Shown: positions 1-12,855 of the stretch, piece by piece
How the letters are laid out: the number at the start of each line of letters is the position of its first letter
Position numbering within the stretch: position 1 is the first letter of the stretch
Source: Bacillus sp. M6-12
GTDB lineage: Bacteria; Bacillota; Bacilli; Bacillales; DSM-1321
DNA length: 64,000 nucleotides
Assembly (NCBI RefSeq): GCF_002860285.1
Contig: NZ_PGVF01000006.1
Location: 310,001 to 374,000 of the forward strand
Direction of reading: 5' to 3'
Notes under the pieces: model-generated
Told to the model about the DNA's origin: nothing
Database searches by the model: none
Seen by the model: the letters and a program-made list of their open reading frames with translations, nothing else
Position numbers and translations under genes: made by a program

Positions 1-1
1 C

Positions 2-907
2 TTGACTGATGCAAATATGCTTGCACACCTATTACAATATGACACTGTTCACGGTAAGTTAGGCGAAAAAGTTACTGTTGACGGTGATTCCCTTGTTGTT
101 GCAGGTAAAAAGATAAAAGTTCTTGCAGAGCGCGATCCAGCTCAACTTGGCTGGGGCGATCTTGGTGTAGAAGTTGTTGTTGAATCCACAGGCCGTTTTA
201 CAAAGCGTGCTGACGCAGCGAAGCATCTTGAGGCTGGTGCGAAAAAAGTAATTATTTCTGCACCTGCATCTGATGAAGATATTACGATCGTAATGGGTGT
301 TAACCATGACAAGTATGATGCAGCAAGCCATGACGTCATTTCTAACGCATCTTGTACTACAAACTGCCTTGCTCCATTTGCAAAGGTACTTAACGACAAG
401 TTCGGCATCAAGCGCGGTATGATGACAACTGTTCACTCTTACACAAATGACCAGCAAATCCTTGACCTTCCGCATAAGGATTATCGCCGTGCCCGTGCAG
501 CAGCTGAAAATATTATCCCTACAACAACTGGAGCTGCAAAAGCGGTTGCCCTTGTATTGCCTGAGTTGAAAGGCAAATTAAACGGTATGGCAATGCGTGT
601 ACCTACACCAAACGTTTCTGTAGTTGACCTTGTGGCAGAGCTTGAGAAAGATACAACTGCTGAAGAAGTTAATGCAGCACTTAAAGAAGCAGCTGAAGGC
701 GAATTGAAAGGCATTCTGGAGTTCAATGAACTTCCATTAGTTTCAACTGACTATAACGGAAGCCCTTATTCTTCTTCTGTAGATGGCTTGTCTACAATGG
801 TAATGGAAGGAAACATGGTTAAGGTTCTTTCTTGGTATGATAACGAAACTGGCTACTCAACTCGTGTTGTTGATCTAATCGACTTCATCGCAAAAAAAGG
901 CCTGTAA
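2..907 (+). CDS. gapA: Glyceraldehyde-3-phosphate dehydrogenase, 5' truncated by window edge
   Basis: Glycolytic enzyme that oxidises glyceraldehyde-3-phosphate to 1,3-bisphosphoglycerate with NAD. The visible 301 residues carry the active-site motif [12 protein letters not shown] (catalytic Cys at fragment residue 118) and the C-terminal catalytic domain through WYDNETGYS. The family is about 335 residues with the Cys near 152, so about 34 N-terminal codons, including most of the first Rossmann strand, lie left of the window. It heads the pgk-tpiA-gpmI-eno series, which argues for the glycolytic GapA rather than the gluconeogenic GapB. The coenzyme-selecting residues after the first strand are not visible. 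Confidence 0.95.
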   Translation: MTDANMLAHLLQYDTVHGKLGEKVTVDGDSLVVAGKKIKVLAERDPAQLGWGDLGVEVVVESTGRFTKRADAAKHLEAGAKKVIISAPASDEDITIVMGVNHDKYDAASHDVISNASCTTNCLAPFAKVLNDKFGIKRGMMTTVHSYTNDQQILDLPHKDYRRARAAAENIIPTTTGAAKAVALVLPELKGKLNGMAMRVPTPNVSVVDLVAELEKDTTAEEVNAALKEAAEGELKGILEFNELPLVSTDYNGSPYSSSVDGLSTMVMEGNMVKVLSWYDNETGYSTRVVDLIDFIAKKGL

Positions 908-1012
908 TATTCTTAGTTAGAAAACCGGATAATTCGTCATTAATTTGCCAATATTAGCAGATATACAAATCATGGTTATTTTGGCTGATTATGACTATAA
1001 TGAAAAAGGGAT

Positions 1013-1046
1013 AAAGGGGAGCGGGGATGTATGCCCTCTCCTCTTT
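1013..1046 (+). other. Hairpin between gapA and pgk
   Basis: In the 200-base gap between gapA and pgk an interrupted GC-rich stem (AAAGGGGAG... against ...CTCTCCTCTTT) forms a hairpin followed by only a short T-run. It may be an attenuator or an mRNA processing or stability element that separates gapA levels from the rest of the operon. That role is inferred from position only. Confidence 0.35.
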
Positions 1047-1109
1047 CTTACTGATAAAGCTAAACAAGGGTTAATTCGCAGTCCCTAATTAAGAGGAGGT
1101 CCTTTGTCA

Positions 1110-2294
1110 ATGAATAAGAAGTCGATCAAGGATATTGATGTAAACGGAAAACGGGTTTTTTGCCGGGTGGATTTCAACGTTCCAATGGAAAATGGAAATG
1201 TAACAGATGATACGAGAATCCGAGCAGCGATCCCGACCATTCAGTATCTATCCGAACAAGGAGCAAAAGTAATCCTTGCAAGCCACCTTGGCCGTCCAAA
1301 GGGAAAAGTTGTCGAGGAATTGAGATTGACTCCTGTGGCCAAACGATTAAGTGAACTGCTTAACAAAAATATTGCGAAATCGAATGAGGCATATGGTGAC
1401 ATTGCTAAAGCTGAGGTTGAAAAACTAAATAATGGTGATGTGCTGCTTCTTGAGAATGTTCGTTTTTATCCGGGCGAAGAGAAAAACGACCCGGAATTAG
1501 CAAAAGCTTTTGCTGAACTTGCGGATGTATATGTGAATGATGCATTCGGGGCAGCTCACCGTGCTCATGCTTCAACTGAGGGAATTGCTAAGCATCTTCC
1601 TGCAGTGTCCGGTTTGTTAATGGAGAAGGAATTGGAAGTTTTGGGAAAAGCCCTTTCTAATCCAGAACGGCCTTTCACTGCCATTATTGGAGGAGCTAAG
1701 GTAAAGGACAAAATCGGAGTAATTGAAAATCTTCTTGAAAAAGTGGACACCTTGATTATTGGCGGGGGACTTGCTTACACATTTGTTAAGGCCCAGGGAC
1801 ATGAAGTTGGAAAATCATTGCTTGAAGAAGATAAGATTGAGCTTGCTCAATCATTTATGAATAAAGCACAGGAAAAAGGCGTTCAGTTTCTTATGCCTGT
1901 AGATGTGATTGTTGCAGACGATTTCTCTCCTGATGCTAATACAAGAGAAGTAGCTATCGATGCCATTCCAGCAGAATGGGAAGCACTCGATATTGGGCCG
2001 AAAACAGCAGCTCTTTATGCGGATGCAATTAAAAAATCAAAGCTTGTTATCTGGAATGGGCCAATGGGTGTATTTGAATTTGACAAGTTTGCCGGCGGCA
2101 CAAAAGCAGTGGCAGAAGCTCTTGCAGATTCAACTGATACTTATAGTGTTATTGGCGGCGGAGATTCAGCGGCTGCTGTTGAAAAGTTTAATCTTGCTGA
2201 GAAAATGTCCCATATTTCAACCGGTGGCGGAGCTTCCCTTGAGTTTATGGAAGGCAAGGAATTGCCGGGCGTAACAGCACTGAATGATAAATAA
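1110..2294 (+). CDS. pgk: Phosphoglycerate kinase
   Basis: Transfers phosphate from 1,3-bisphosphoglycerate to ADP in lower glycolysis. The 394-residue product shows the N-terminal substrate motif RVDFNVP, the basic patch SHLGRPKG, the hinge region and the C-terminal nucleotide motif GGGDSAAA. I start at the ATG at 1110 (MNKKSIKD): AGGAGGT lies 9 nt upstream, and the Bacillus homologue begins the same way. A TTG two codons earlier is too close to the ribosome binding site. It is followed after 54 nt by tpiA. Confidence 0.96.
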   Translation: MNKKSIKDIDVNGKRVFCRVDFNVPMENGNVTDDTRIRAAIPTIQYLSEQGAKVILASHLGRPKGKVVEELRLTPVAKRLSELLNKNIAKSNEAYGDIAKAEVEKLNNGDVLLLENVRFYPGEEKNDPELAKAFAELADVYVNDAFGAAHRAHASTEGIAKHLPAVSGLLMEKELEVLGKALSNPERPFTAIIGGAKVKDKIGVIENLLEKVDTLIIGGGLAYTFVKAQGHEVGKSLLEEDKIELAQSFMNKAQEKGVQFLMPVDVIVADDFSPDANTREVAIDAIPAEWEALDIGPKTAALYADAIKKSKLVIWNGPMGVFEFDKFAGGTKAVAEALADSTDTYSVIGGGDSAAAVEKFNLAEKMSHISTGGGASLEFMEGKELPGVTALNDK

Positions 2295-5959
<3,665 letters not shown>

Positions 5960-5967
5960 TATCTTAT

Positions 5968-6006
5968 AAAAAATCTGCCGTCAGACGTGATGGCAGATTT
6001 TTTTAT
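5968..6006 (+). terminator. Rho-independent terminator after eno
   Basis: AAAATCTGCC pairs with GGCAGATTTT around a 12-nt loop and is followed by a run of seven T. It ends the glycolytic operon. Confidence 0.9.
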
Positions 6007-6044
6007 ACCTAGGCTTTCTTTCTAAAAAGAGCTCTGAAACTGCC

Positions 6045-6205
6045 TGTTGATTCCCGCTCTAGTGTCGGTCGGGAGCCTCCTCGGCATCCACGCTTGCGGT
6101 CTCCCTTGGTCCGCTTTCCCCGGGTACACTAATACTGGGAGAACACCGCCTGAAGGAAATGCGAAACATTTTCGAGGAGTCTCGCGCTTTTTGCTCCTAT
6201 CAACA
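6045..6205. repeat. Dispersed intergenic repeat with short terminal inverted repeats
   Basis: A non-coding 161-bp element lies between the eno terminator and secG. It begins TGTTGATTCCCGCTC and ends GCTCCTATCAACA, so the ends are inverted repeats (TGTTGAT/ATCAACA). The interior is GC-rich, unlike the AT-rich flanks, with segments such as GGGAGCCTCCTCGGC and GAGGAGTCTCGCGC. From memory it resembles a non-autonomous repeat scattered through many Bacillaceae chromosomes, here with an internal deletion. No ORF in it looks real. Confidence 0.6.
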
Positions 6206-6353
6206 CCAAAATCAACAATGAACTTTATCATAGCCTTAAATAATTTTTAACTTTTATAAAGGCGAATTACTGCGATGCAAATCTCCATTGTAGTCTGGCT
6301 CTATGTATGGTAAAGTTAGAGTAATGTTTATTTGTTTCGGGAGGTGGAACTTC

Positions 6354-6587
6354 GTGCACGCAGTTCTGGTTACACTTTTAGTTATTGTTTGTATCGCACT
6401 TATTGTAGTGGTATTGCTTCAATCCGGAAAAAGCGCGGGGCTTTCAGGTGCTATTGCTGGAGGTGCTGAACAGCTTTTTGGCAAGCAAAAAGCTCGAGGC
6501 ATTGATTTGGTGCTTCATCGTATCACTGTTGTTTTAGCTGTTTTATTCTTTGTTTTAACGTTGGCTGTAACATATCTAAAACTATAA
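6354..6587 (+). CDS. secG: Preprotein translocase subunit SecG
   Basis: Small subunit of the SecYEG channel. The 77-residue product has two membrane segments (about 4-24 and 55-75) separated by the conserved [19 protein letters not shown] loop. I start at GTG 6354 (read as [12 protein letters not shown]), preceded by GGGAGGTGG at optimal distance. The in-frame ATG 51 nt upstream would add an N-terminus foreign to the family. It lies upstream of est, rnr, smpB and ssrA, the usual Bacillus order. Confidence 0.95.
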   Translation: MHAVLVTLLVIVCIALIVVVLLQSGKSAGLSGAIAGGAEQLFGKQKARGIDLVLHRITVVLAVLFFVLTLAVTYLKL

Positions 6588-6617
6588 TCCTAAAACAGGG
6601 ATATATACATCATGGAA

Positions 6618-6644
6618 GTACCCGGCATCTGCCGGGTTTTTTGC
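6618..6644 (+). terminator. Terminator after secG
   Basis: CCCGGCA pairs with TGCCGGG around a tiny loop, followed by six T. Confidence 0.9.
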
Positions 6645-6773
6645 ATACTGTTGAATTTTTCTCTCTCTATCATGGTGTTCAAATTAAATTGAAAAAGATA
6701 GGTTTTGACATGATTAAGAGTGCTGATAACAACTGTTTTAATTTATTTATGAGGTTATAAGCCAATCACTTCC

Positions 6774-6935
6774 GAAGGCAAAAAGCGCCTTCTGTCAGGG
6801 CTTGTCTTGTGCTTAGGCCCACAGGATGTGGGTCAGAACGGCGTTGCCCCAGGACGGGGCGAACTTAGCCGTTCATCCTTAGAAGGGATGTGCTGGCGTC
6901 GACGTTCCTTTTGTCCGGGCACTTACGCTTTTCTG
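6774..6935 (-). ncRNA. Structured RNA candidate resembling the Bacillaceae-1 motif
   Basis: In the 450-base gap between secG and est, several nested stems stand close together: 6774-6779 with 6787-6792, 6818-6822 with 6828-6832, 6837-6842 with 6868-6873 enclosing 6846-6850 with 6856-6860, and 6874-6880 with 6884-6890. Read on the minus strand, two of the terminal loops are ATCCT (6823-6827) and GTCCT (6851-6855). This fits the RUCCU loop consensus described for the Bacillaceae-1 RNA motif. The strand and family rest on those loops. The function of that family is unknown, and a decayed dispersed repeat is the alternative. Confidence 0.5.
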
Positions 6936-6996
6936 TATGCGTTGAATTAGCATCCAATGAAAATCTTTGCTTAAATAGAAGAAGGAGGATCGAAGC

Positions 6997-7048
6997 TTAA
7001 TCAATCGTTTGATTAAACTGTTGCTTCAGTGGGATTCTATATAGAATC
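6997..7048. promoter_or_regulatory. Two palindromes upstream of est
   Basis: TTAATCAA (6997-7004) is mirrored by TTGATTAA (7009-7016), and 7033-7048 is a perfect 16-bp palindrome, GATTCTATATAGAATC. Both lie 50-100 nt before the est start and could be protein-binding sites. No regulator is assigned. Confidence 0.3.
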
Positions 7049-7095
7049 TGAAATCACCTGAAAACTTAACAACAAGAATAAAGGGAGTTATATAT

Positions 7096-7836
7096 ATGAG
7101 AGTTAAAATGCCGCAGCCATTCACATTTGAAGGAGGCAAGCGGGCTATTCTGCTTCTCCACGGTTTTACCGGGAATTCTGCAGATGTCCGGATGCTTGGC
7201 CGCTATTTGGAAAGCCGGGGATATACATGCCATGCACCTCAATATAAAGGACATGGAGTACCGCCAGAGGAATTGGTTCATTCTGGGCCGCGTGATTGGT
7301 GGAAGGATGTCATGATGGCTTATGACTTTTTGAAAAGCAAAGGTCATCAGGAAATTGCTGTAGCCGGCCTGTCACTTGGAGGGGTTTTTTCCCTGAAATT
7401 AGGTTACACTGTACCTGTAAAGGGTATCGTACCAATGTGTGCACCAATGTATATAAAAAGTGAAGAAACGATGTATAAAGGAGTTTTGGAGTACGCGAGA
7501 GAATTTAAAAAAAGAGAAGGAAAAAGCGAGGAACAAGTTGAGAGTGAAATGAAGGCTTTTGCGCCGATGGATACTCTTAAGGCCCTTCAGGAACTCATCG
7601 CTGATGTACGCGCTCATGTCGATGAAATATATACGCCCACTTTTGTTGTACAGGGGCGCCATGACCGTATGATTAATATAGACAGTGCGAATATTATTTA
7701 TAACGAAGTAGAAGCAGAAAATAAGAAAATAAAATGGTATGAAGAATCGGGCCATGTTATCACCTTAGATAAGGAACGTGACCAGCTTCATGAGGATGTC
7801 TATCAGTTTTTGGAATCGCTTGATTGGCAGGAATAA
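7096..7836 (+). CDS. est: Carboxylesterase, Est30 type
   Basis: Cytoplasmic alpha/beta-hydrolase acting on short- to medium-chain esters. The 246-residue product closely matches the Geobacillus Est30 family, with oxyanion-hole segment LLHGFTGN, nucleophile Ser93 in GLSLGG, Asp190 in QGRHDRM and His220 in ESGHVIT forming the triad. ATG 7096 follows AAGGGAG. It sits between secG and rnr as in other bacilli. Its physiological substrate is not evident. Confidence 0.93.
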   Translation: MRVKMPQPFTFEGGKRAILLLHGFTGNSADVRMLGRYLESRGYTCHAPQYKGHGVPPEELVHSGPRDWWKDVMMAYDFLKSKGHQEIAVAGLSLGGVFSLKLGYTVPVKGIVPMCAPMYIKSEETMYKGVLEYAREFKKREGKSEEQVESEMKAFAPMDTLKALQELIADVRAHVDEIYTPTFVVQGRHDRMINIDSANIIYNEVEAENKKIKWYEESGHVITLDKERDQLHEDVYQFLESLDWQE

Positions 7837-7881
7837 GGAGCGTCCTCTCGTGAATTCATACCTTTAAAAGGAGGTTTTTAT

Positions 7882-10260
7882 ATGGAGGATAGTATCCGCC
7901 AGCATGTTGACAGGCTTCTTTCCTATATGAAGGAGGAAGCATATAAGCCATTGACAGTCCAGGAACTTGAACAGGCATTGGAAGTTCAGGATTCAATTGA
8001 TTTTAAGGATTTTGTTAAAGCATTAGTGCATATGGAGGAAAAGGGACTCGTTGTCCGCACGCGCAGCAATCGTTACGGGCTCCCGGAAAAAATGAATCTA
8101 ATCCGCGGCAAGATTACAGGACATGCAAAGGGATTTGCCTTTGTGGTGCCTGAAGAGCCAGGAATGGATGACATTTTTATCCCGCCAAATGAAACGAAGA
8201 ATGCAATGCATGGCGATATCGTGCTCGTCAGGGTTTCAACAGAGTCAAATGGTACAAGAAAAGAAGGAACAATAGAAAAAATAGTCGAACGTGGCATTTC
8301 TGAAGTGGTCGGTACATACGTAGAGAGCAAGCACTTTGGCTTTGTTGTTCCTGATGATAAAAAAATTGCCAATGATATATTTATTCCAAAAAATGCTTCC
8401 GGCGGCGCCGTAGAAGGCCATAAGGTAGTCGTCCGGCTTACCGCTTATCCTGAAGGGCGTACAAGTGCAGAAGGAGAAGTTATCGAGATCCTAGGCCATA
8501 AAAATGACCCTGGGGTCGATATCCTTTCGGTTATTTACAAGCATGGGCTGCCGCTTGAATTTCCTGATGATGTGCTGCAGCAGGCAATTGATACACCTGA
8601 TACAATTGATGAAAGCGAACTGGAGAACAGGCGTGACCTGCGTGATCAAACGCTTGTAACTATCGATGGCGCGGACGCAAAGGATCTGGATGATGCCGTT
8701 ACCGTTAAGCGGCTGGATAATGGCAATTATAAGCTTGGCGTTTCGATTGCCGATGTTTCCTATTATGTTACCGAAAACTCGCCGATTGACAGAGAAGCGT
8801 TTGAACGCGGAACAAGTGTATATTTAGTGGACCGTGTTATTCCGATGATCCCGCACCGTCTTTCCAATGGAATCTGTTCCTTAAATCCACAGGTAGACAG
8901 GCTGACATTAACTTGTGAAATGGAAATTACGCCTCAGGGTGAAGTCGTGAATCATGAAATATTCCAGAGTGTCATTAAGACTGTGGAACGTATGACTTAT
9001 GGCGATGTGAATAAGATTTTGGTCGAAAATGATGAAGAATTGCTGAAACGGTATGAGCCGATCGTTCCAATGTTCCGTGAAATGGAAGAGCTTGCTCAGA
9101 TTCTCCGGGATAAGCGCATGCGCCGCGGTGCCATCGATTTCGACTTTAAGGAAGCAAAAGTGCTTGTCGATGAGGAAGGACAACCGACAGATGTGGTTCT
9201 CCGCGAGCGTTCAGTGGCTGAGCGGCTAATTGAGGAATTCATGCTGGCGGCAAACGAAACGGTGGCTGAGCATTTTCACTGGATGGAAGTGCCGTTTATT
9301 TACCGTATCCATGAAGATCCTAAGGAAGAAAAACTCCACCGCTTCTTTGAGTTCATTACGAATTTTGGATATTTAGTGAGGGGAACAGCGAACTCTGTCC
9401 ATCCACGAGCGCTTCAGGAAATTATTGAAGCGGTTGAAGGAAAACCGGAAGAAATGGTAATCTCAACGGTTATGCTTCGTTCCATGCAGCAGGCGAAATA
9501 CGATCCGGAGAGCCTTGGACACTTTGGATTGTCAACCGACTATTATACACATTTTACATCACCAATCCGGCGCTATCCCGATCTGATTGTACACAGATTA
9601 ATCCGTACCTATCTGATTGAGGGGAAGATTGATGAATCAACCCAGGCGAAGTGGGATGCCAGGCTGCCGGAAATTGCTGATCATACTTCCAATCGGGAGC
9701 GGCGCGCAGTAGATGCTGAACGGGAAACAGACGACCTGAAGAAGTCGGAATATATGCTTGATAAAATTGGTGAAGAATATGATGGCATTATCTCTTCTGT
9801 AACCAACTTTGGCATGTTCGTGGAATTGCCTAATACCATTGAAGGTCTTATCCATGTAAGCGCGATGTCCGACGATTACTACCGTTTCGATGAGCGGCAT
9901 TTGGCCATGATTGGTGAGCGTTCAGGCAAGGTGTTCCGTATTGGGGACGAAATTTCAATTCGTGTTGTCAATGTTAATAAAGATGAACGCGCGATTGATT
10001 TTGAAATCGCCGGCATGAAAGATAACAGAAGGCGTGAGGATACGGAGAAACGAATCTTCCGGGCGGCTCCAAGCGACCGGAAGCGGCGAAAGGATGACCG
10101 AGGCGGTAAAAGCGAAGGAAGAGGAAGTGGCGGCGGCAGAAATAACGGCGGAGGGCGTACTGGAAGCGGATCTGCTTCTGATAAGCCTAAGCGCACAAAG
10201 AAATACTATGAAAATGCTCCTGCTGCCAAACGGAAAAGCAAGCGTCCAAAGAAAAGATAA
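7882..10260 (+). CDS. rnr: Ribonuclease R
   Basis: Processive 3'-5' exoribonuclease that degrades structured RNA and, with SmpB and tmRNA, non-stop mRNA. The 792-residue protein has an N-terminal winged-helix region (about 1-70), two cold-shock domains (about 75-230), the RNB catalytic domain (about 250-590; aspartates in [12 protein letters not shown]), an S1 domain (about 635-720; [16 protein letters not shown]) and a Lys/Arg/Gly-rich tail. ATG 7882 follows AAGGAGG. Its position just upstream of smpB and ssrA fits a shared role in trans-translation. Confidence 0.96.
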   Translation: MEDSIRQHVDRLLSYMKEEAYKPLTVQELEQALEVQDSIDFKDFVKALVHMEEKGLVVRTRSNRYGLPEKMNLIRGKITGHAKGFAFVVPEEPGMDDIFIPPNETKNAMHGDIVLVRVSTESNGTRKEGTIEKIVERGISEVVGTYVESKHFGFVVPDDKKIANDIFIPKNASGGAVEGHKVVVRLTAYPEGRTSAEGEVIEILGHKNDPGVDILSVIYKHGLPLEFPDDVLQQAIDTPDTIDESELENRRDLRDQTLVTIDGADAKDLDDAVTVKRLDNGNYKLGVSIADVSYYVTENSPIDREAFERGTSVYLVDRVIPMIPHRLSNGICSLNPQVDRLTLTCEMEITPQGEVVNHEIFQSVIKTVERMTYGDVNKILVENDEELLKRYEPIVPMFREMEELAQILRDKRMRRGAIDFDFKEAKVLVDEEGQPTDVVLRERSVAERLIEEFMLAANETVAEHFHWMEVPFIYRIHEDPKEEKLHRFFEFITNFGYLVRGTANSVHPRALQEIIEAVEGKPEEMVISTVMLRSMQQAKYDPESLGHFGLSTDYYTHFTSPIRRYPDLIVHRLIRTYLIEGKIDESTQAKWDARLPEIADHTSNRERRAVDAERETDDLKKSEYMLDKIGEEYDGIISSVTNFGMFVELPNTIEGLIHVSAMSDDYYRFDERHLAMIGERSGKVFRIGDEISIRVVNVNKDERAIDFEIAGMKDNRRREDTEKRIFRAAPSDRKRRKDDRGGKSEGRGSGGGRNNGGGRTGSGSASDKPKRTKKYYENAPAAKRKSKRPKKR

Positions 10261-10280
10261 GATGATATTTTAAAAAAGGT

Positions 10281-10316
10281 AAGAGCCTGTCCTCCAGCAG
10301 GCTCTTCTCCTTTTGC
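10281..10316 (+). terminator. Terminator after rnr
   Basis: AGAGCCTG (10282-10289) pairs with CAGGCTCT (10298-10305), followed by a T-rich tract. Confidence 0.8.
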
Positions 10317-10482
10317 AGAACTCGCTTAAATTGCCGATATCCTTAAAATTTGATATCATGTTTAAAAGAAAAACAGTACCTTTTTACAAAAGGATGTTTA
10401 GCTGCAGCGCCGAACGAATATTCTATGATTGTTGCAACAAAATACAGTTTCACAAGGCGCTTTCGATGTAGGGGGAGTTTAG

Positions 10483-10950
10483 ATGCCAAAGGGTGAGGGC
10501 AAGCAAGTAGCACAAAATAAAAAAGCATACCATGATTATTTTATAGAAGAGACCTATGAAGCTGGAATTGTACTTCAGGGAACCGAGATTAAAGCAATCC
10601 GGGCAGGAAGATTAAACCTTAAGGACGCCTTTGCGAGAATCGAGCGCGGGGAACTGTTTCTCCATAACATGCATATAAGCCCTTATGAACAGGGTAACAG
10701 GTTCAACCACGATCCGTTAAGGACGAGGAAGCTGTTATTGCACCGAAAGCAGATTAACCAGCTGATTGGCGAAACAAAGGAAGCTGGCTATACAATCGTT
10801 CCATTAAAGGTCTATTTAAAAAACGGATTTGCTAAAGTTCTAATTGGCCTTGGTAAAGGGAAAAAGAATTTCGATAAACGGGAAACACTGAAGAAAAAGG
10901 ATGCGAACCGTGAAATCGAGAGGGCTTTGCGTGAACGGCAGAAGATGTAG
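10483..10950 (+). CDS. smpB: tmRNA-binding protein SmpB
   Basis: Binds tmRNA and delivers it to stalled ribosomes for trans-translation. The 155-residue product has the conserved oligonucleotide-binding barrel ([42 protein letters not shown]) and a basic C-terminal tail ([18 protein letters not shown]) that occupies the mRNA channel. ATG 10483 follows GGGGGAG. The ssrA gene follows after about 150 nt. Confidence 0.96.
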   Translation: MPKGEGKQVAQNKKAYHDYFIEETYEAGIVLQGTEIKAIRAGRLNLKDAFARIERGELFLHNMHISPYEQGNRFNHDPLRTRKLLLHRKQINQLIGETKEAGYTIVPLKVYLKNGFAKVLIGLGKGKKNFDKRETLKKKDANREIERALRERQKM

Positions 10951-11096
10951 CTGTTTACAGGACCTTACAATTGAAAAATAACGAAAATATGTTATAATAA
11001 TAAATGTAAGACATAATTGAATATCAGCAAACAAGCTGGCTATTCATTCTTCGTAAACTCCATTCGTTGTTGCCTAAGACGCAGCAGCCATATCAT

Positions 11097-11458
11097 GGGG
11101 ACGCTACGGATTCGACAGGGATAGTTCGAGCTTAGGTTGCGAGTCGAGGGGATCGGCCTCGTTAAAACGTCAAAGCCTATAACTGGCAAACAAAACAACA
11201 ACTTCGCTTTCGCTGCTTAATAACAGTTGATTGCGGTTCCTCCCTCCATTGCCCATGTGGTAGGGTAAGGGACTCACTCTAAGTGGGCTACGCCGGATTC
11301 CACCGTCTGAGGATGAAGGAAGAGAACAACCAGACTAGCTGCCCCAAAGCCTGTCGATAGGCCGCCGGGTAAGCGAAATGCCAATATGTCGACTACACTC
11401 GTAGAAGCTTAGGTGCCGTTATGTCTGGACGTGGGTTCGACTCCCACCGTCTCCACCA
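11097..11458 (+). ncRNA. ssrA: Transfer-messenger RNA (tmRNA)
   Basis: A 362-nt RNA that begins GGGGACGCTACGGATTCGAC and ends with a tRNA-like half (GGTTCGACTCCCACC arm) and encoded CCA. The tag reading frame runs from the GGC resume codon at 11185 to TAA at 11218-11220 and encodes GKQNNNFAFAA, so with the charged alanine the tag is A-GKQNNNFAFAA. The B. subtilis tag is AGKTNSFNQNVALAA, and the terminal Ala-Ala is retained for ClpXP recognition. It follows smpB. Confidence 0.96.
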
Positions 11459-11492
11459 TACATAAATTTGGTGGCATGAATTTTAATGTAAC

Positions 11493-11533
11493 TTTAAGCA
11501 TATCTTTGCAACAATGACAAACTTATGCTTAAA
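11493..11533. repeat. Inverted repeat with CAAACTTATGCTTAAA unit, left copy
   Basis: TTTAAGCATA (11493-11502) and TATGCTTAAA (11524-11533) form an inverted repeat just behind tmRNA. The 16-nt right arm CAAACTTATGCTTAAA (11518-11533) recurs exactly at 18232-18247. Confidence 0.6.
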
Positions 11534-11587
11534 AACGCTTTGACAATATTATGTTTAAAATTATTTTGAAAGTTTGAATGGATACAA

Positions 11588-11626
11588 AAATGCTCAGAGT
11601 TTTAATGGCTCTGAGCATTTCTTTTA
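11588..11626 (+). terminator. Strong terminator downstream of tmRNA
   Basis: A perfect 12-bp stem AAATGCTCAGAG/CTCTGAGCATTT with a 9-nt loop is followed by CTTTT. It is placed to end the ssrA transcript or whatever followed it before the insertion described here. Confidence 0.85.
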
Positions 11627-11809
11627 TTATTATGGACAAAGGTATTAGTTTCAGCAGGATAAAGAAGAACTATACAGAATAAAAATATCATAAAATGACA
11701 AACGGTGATCCAGGGGGATGACCGCCTTGTTTTGTTGAATGCCTTATTCAACAGGGGTGCGTTGTTTGAACCCCTTATTGAAAATTGCATGTAGTCCTAT
11801 TCTACACAA

Positions 11810-11846
11810 AACCCTCGGAAACCCCTACTGGAGTCACCGAGGGCTT
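11810..11846 (-). terminator. Terminator of the ycgR-ycgQ transcript
   Basis: CCCTCGG and CCGAGGG pair around an 18-nt loop. On the minus strand the stem is followed by TTTTG, downstream of the ycgQ stop. The interval 11627-11809 holds small hairpins but no recognisable gene. Confidence 0.6.
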
Positions 11847-11889
11847 AACAGACTATATTTTCGTTATGAATCACTGCTTCAATCTTAAT

Positions 11890-11958
11890 GGAACCGCCAT
11901 TTGCCCAACGGTACGTACGGTGGTGTGAGAGGTTGGGGGTTAGTCACACCCTCCTACT
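11890..11958 (+). mobile_element. Group II intron 3'-end relic (domains V and VI)
   Basis: The stretch starting GGAACCGCC at 11890 folds like a group II intron domain V: ACCGCC pairs with GGTGGT, a short distal stem is capped by CAAC, and a two-base AC bulge precedes the closing strand. Next come GTGAGAGG and a domain-VI-like hairpin (GGGGGTTAGTCACACCCTCC) ending in CTACTC, the usual 3' boundary. No reverse transcriptase or upstream intron domains are present, so it is a dead fragment. It abuts the stop codon of the opposing ycgQ. Confidence 0.65.
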
Positions 11959-12843
11959 CTAATAAGTTCGATAGACATAGGTATCTTCCGGCTCTTTTAT
12001 TTTGGACCAATCTTTAATGTTAAGGGCAGGGATCGTTGTTTTAAATGGCTGGTAATAAACGGTCGATAATGTGCCTTTTACTCGGATCCAGTCATCATCC
12101 TTTAAGTCCATTTCTTCAGGAAATTCCACGAGCATTCCGTATACCCCCGAATCTGCGATGCAGTGAATAATCCCAAATCGCAGGACAAATAGTTGATTCT
12201 TATTCGAGGTTTCCCCATGAAAGACGAATCCTTCCAACTGCAGCGTTTTGCCCATAAATTCACCAGGGAAGTTATAAAGAGTTTCCATCCCGTTCAAATA
12301 ATTTTTGTCATTTAATACAACGGAGGAACCTGAACTGAATTTTTTTAAATCTTCATCCATCAGTTTTCTATAACCATCAGCCCCATAATAAACACTTGTA
12401 TCAGGCCTTAGGTATTGAGTTTGGGAATACTGGTCAGGATTTTCAAAACCGGGAAAGTGAAAACCTTTCGCCTTCACAATATTTGAATCCAATTTGGCCA
12501 CCGGGAAGAATAATCCAGTGATCAGCGGGACAAAAAAGACCGCATAAATTAATCCTTTTACCCATTTAGGTTTATCCTCATCGTGGCTATGGTCATGCCC
12601 GCAGCAAGAGTGGTCGTGTTCGTGCGCATGGCTGTGTGCACAGCTCCCCTGGTCTAATCCATCTTCTTCCTTTGAGTCCTTCAGCAAATTAATAAACTCG
12701 ACAATTAACAGCAAAATAAAGATGAAGATTGCGATAAAGGAAAGATAGGAGTACTTCATATTAATATATTGTGATAATTGACCTGTTGCGTGCAGATGAA
12801 AAAACAGGAAAGCGTATCCCATTAAAATGATTGACCTTAGCAT
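11959..12843 (-). CDS. ycgQ: YcgQ-like membrane protein, TIGR03943/DUF1980 family
   Basis: A 294-residue partner of the adjacent YcgR permease. Visible are two N-terminal membrane segments (about 5-22 and 34-54), a cytoplasmic or loop stretch rich in His and Cys (SCAHSHAHEHDHSCCGHDHSH, described here by its key residues at about 67-88), a third membrane segment (about 94-113) and a C-terminal beta-rich region with two repeats about nucleic-acid-fold size. The His/Cys loop suggests binding of a transition metal; the biochemical role is not established. Its TAG stop lies directly at the border of the intron relic. Confidence 0.8.
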   Translation of the reverse strand: MLRSIILMGYAFLFFHLHATGQLSQYINMKYSYLSFIAIFIFILLLIVEFINLLKDSKEEDGLDQGSCAHSHAHEHDHSCCGHDHSHDEDKPKWVKGLIYAVFFVPLITGLFFPVAKLDSNIVKAKGFHFPGFENPDQYSQTQYLRPDTSVYYGADGYRKLMDEDLKKFSSGSSVVLNDKNYLNGMETLYNFPGEFMGKTLQLEGFVFHGETSNKNQLFVLRFGIIHCIADSGVYGMLVEFPEEMDLKDDDWIRVKGTLSTVYYQPFKTTIPALNIKDWSKIKEPEDTYVYRTY

Positions 12844-12855
12844 TTTTCTACCCTC

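Noticed and set aside
1960-2274. Alternative-frame ORF inside pgk and similar frames in other conserved genes
   Set aside because: They are shadows of strongly conserved genes and lack ribosome binding sites or family patterns.
11441-11458. tmRNA 3' end as an attachment site for an integrated island
   Set aside because: tmRNA ends are common integration sites, but I found no second copy of GACTCCCACCGTCTCCACCA downstream and no integrase gene.
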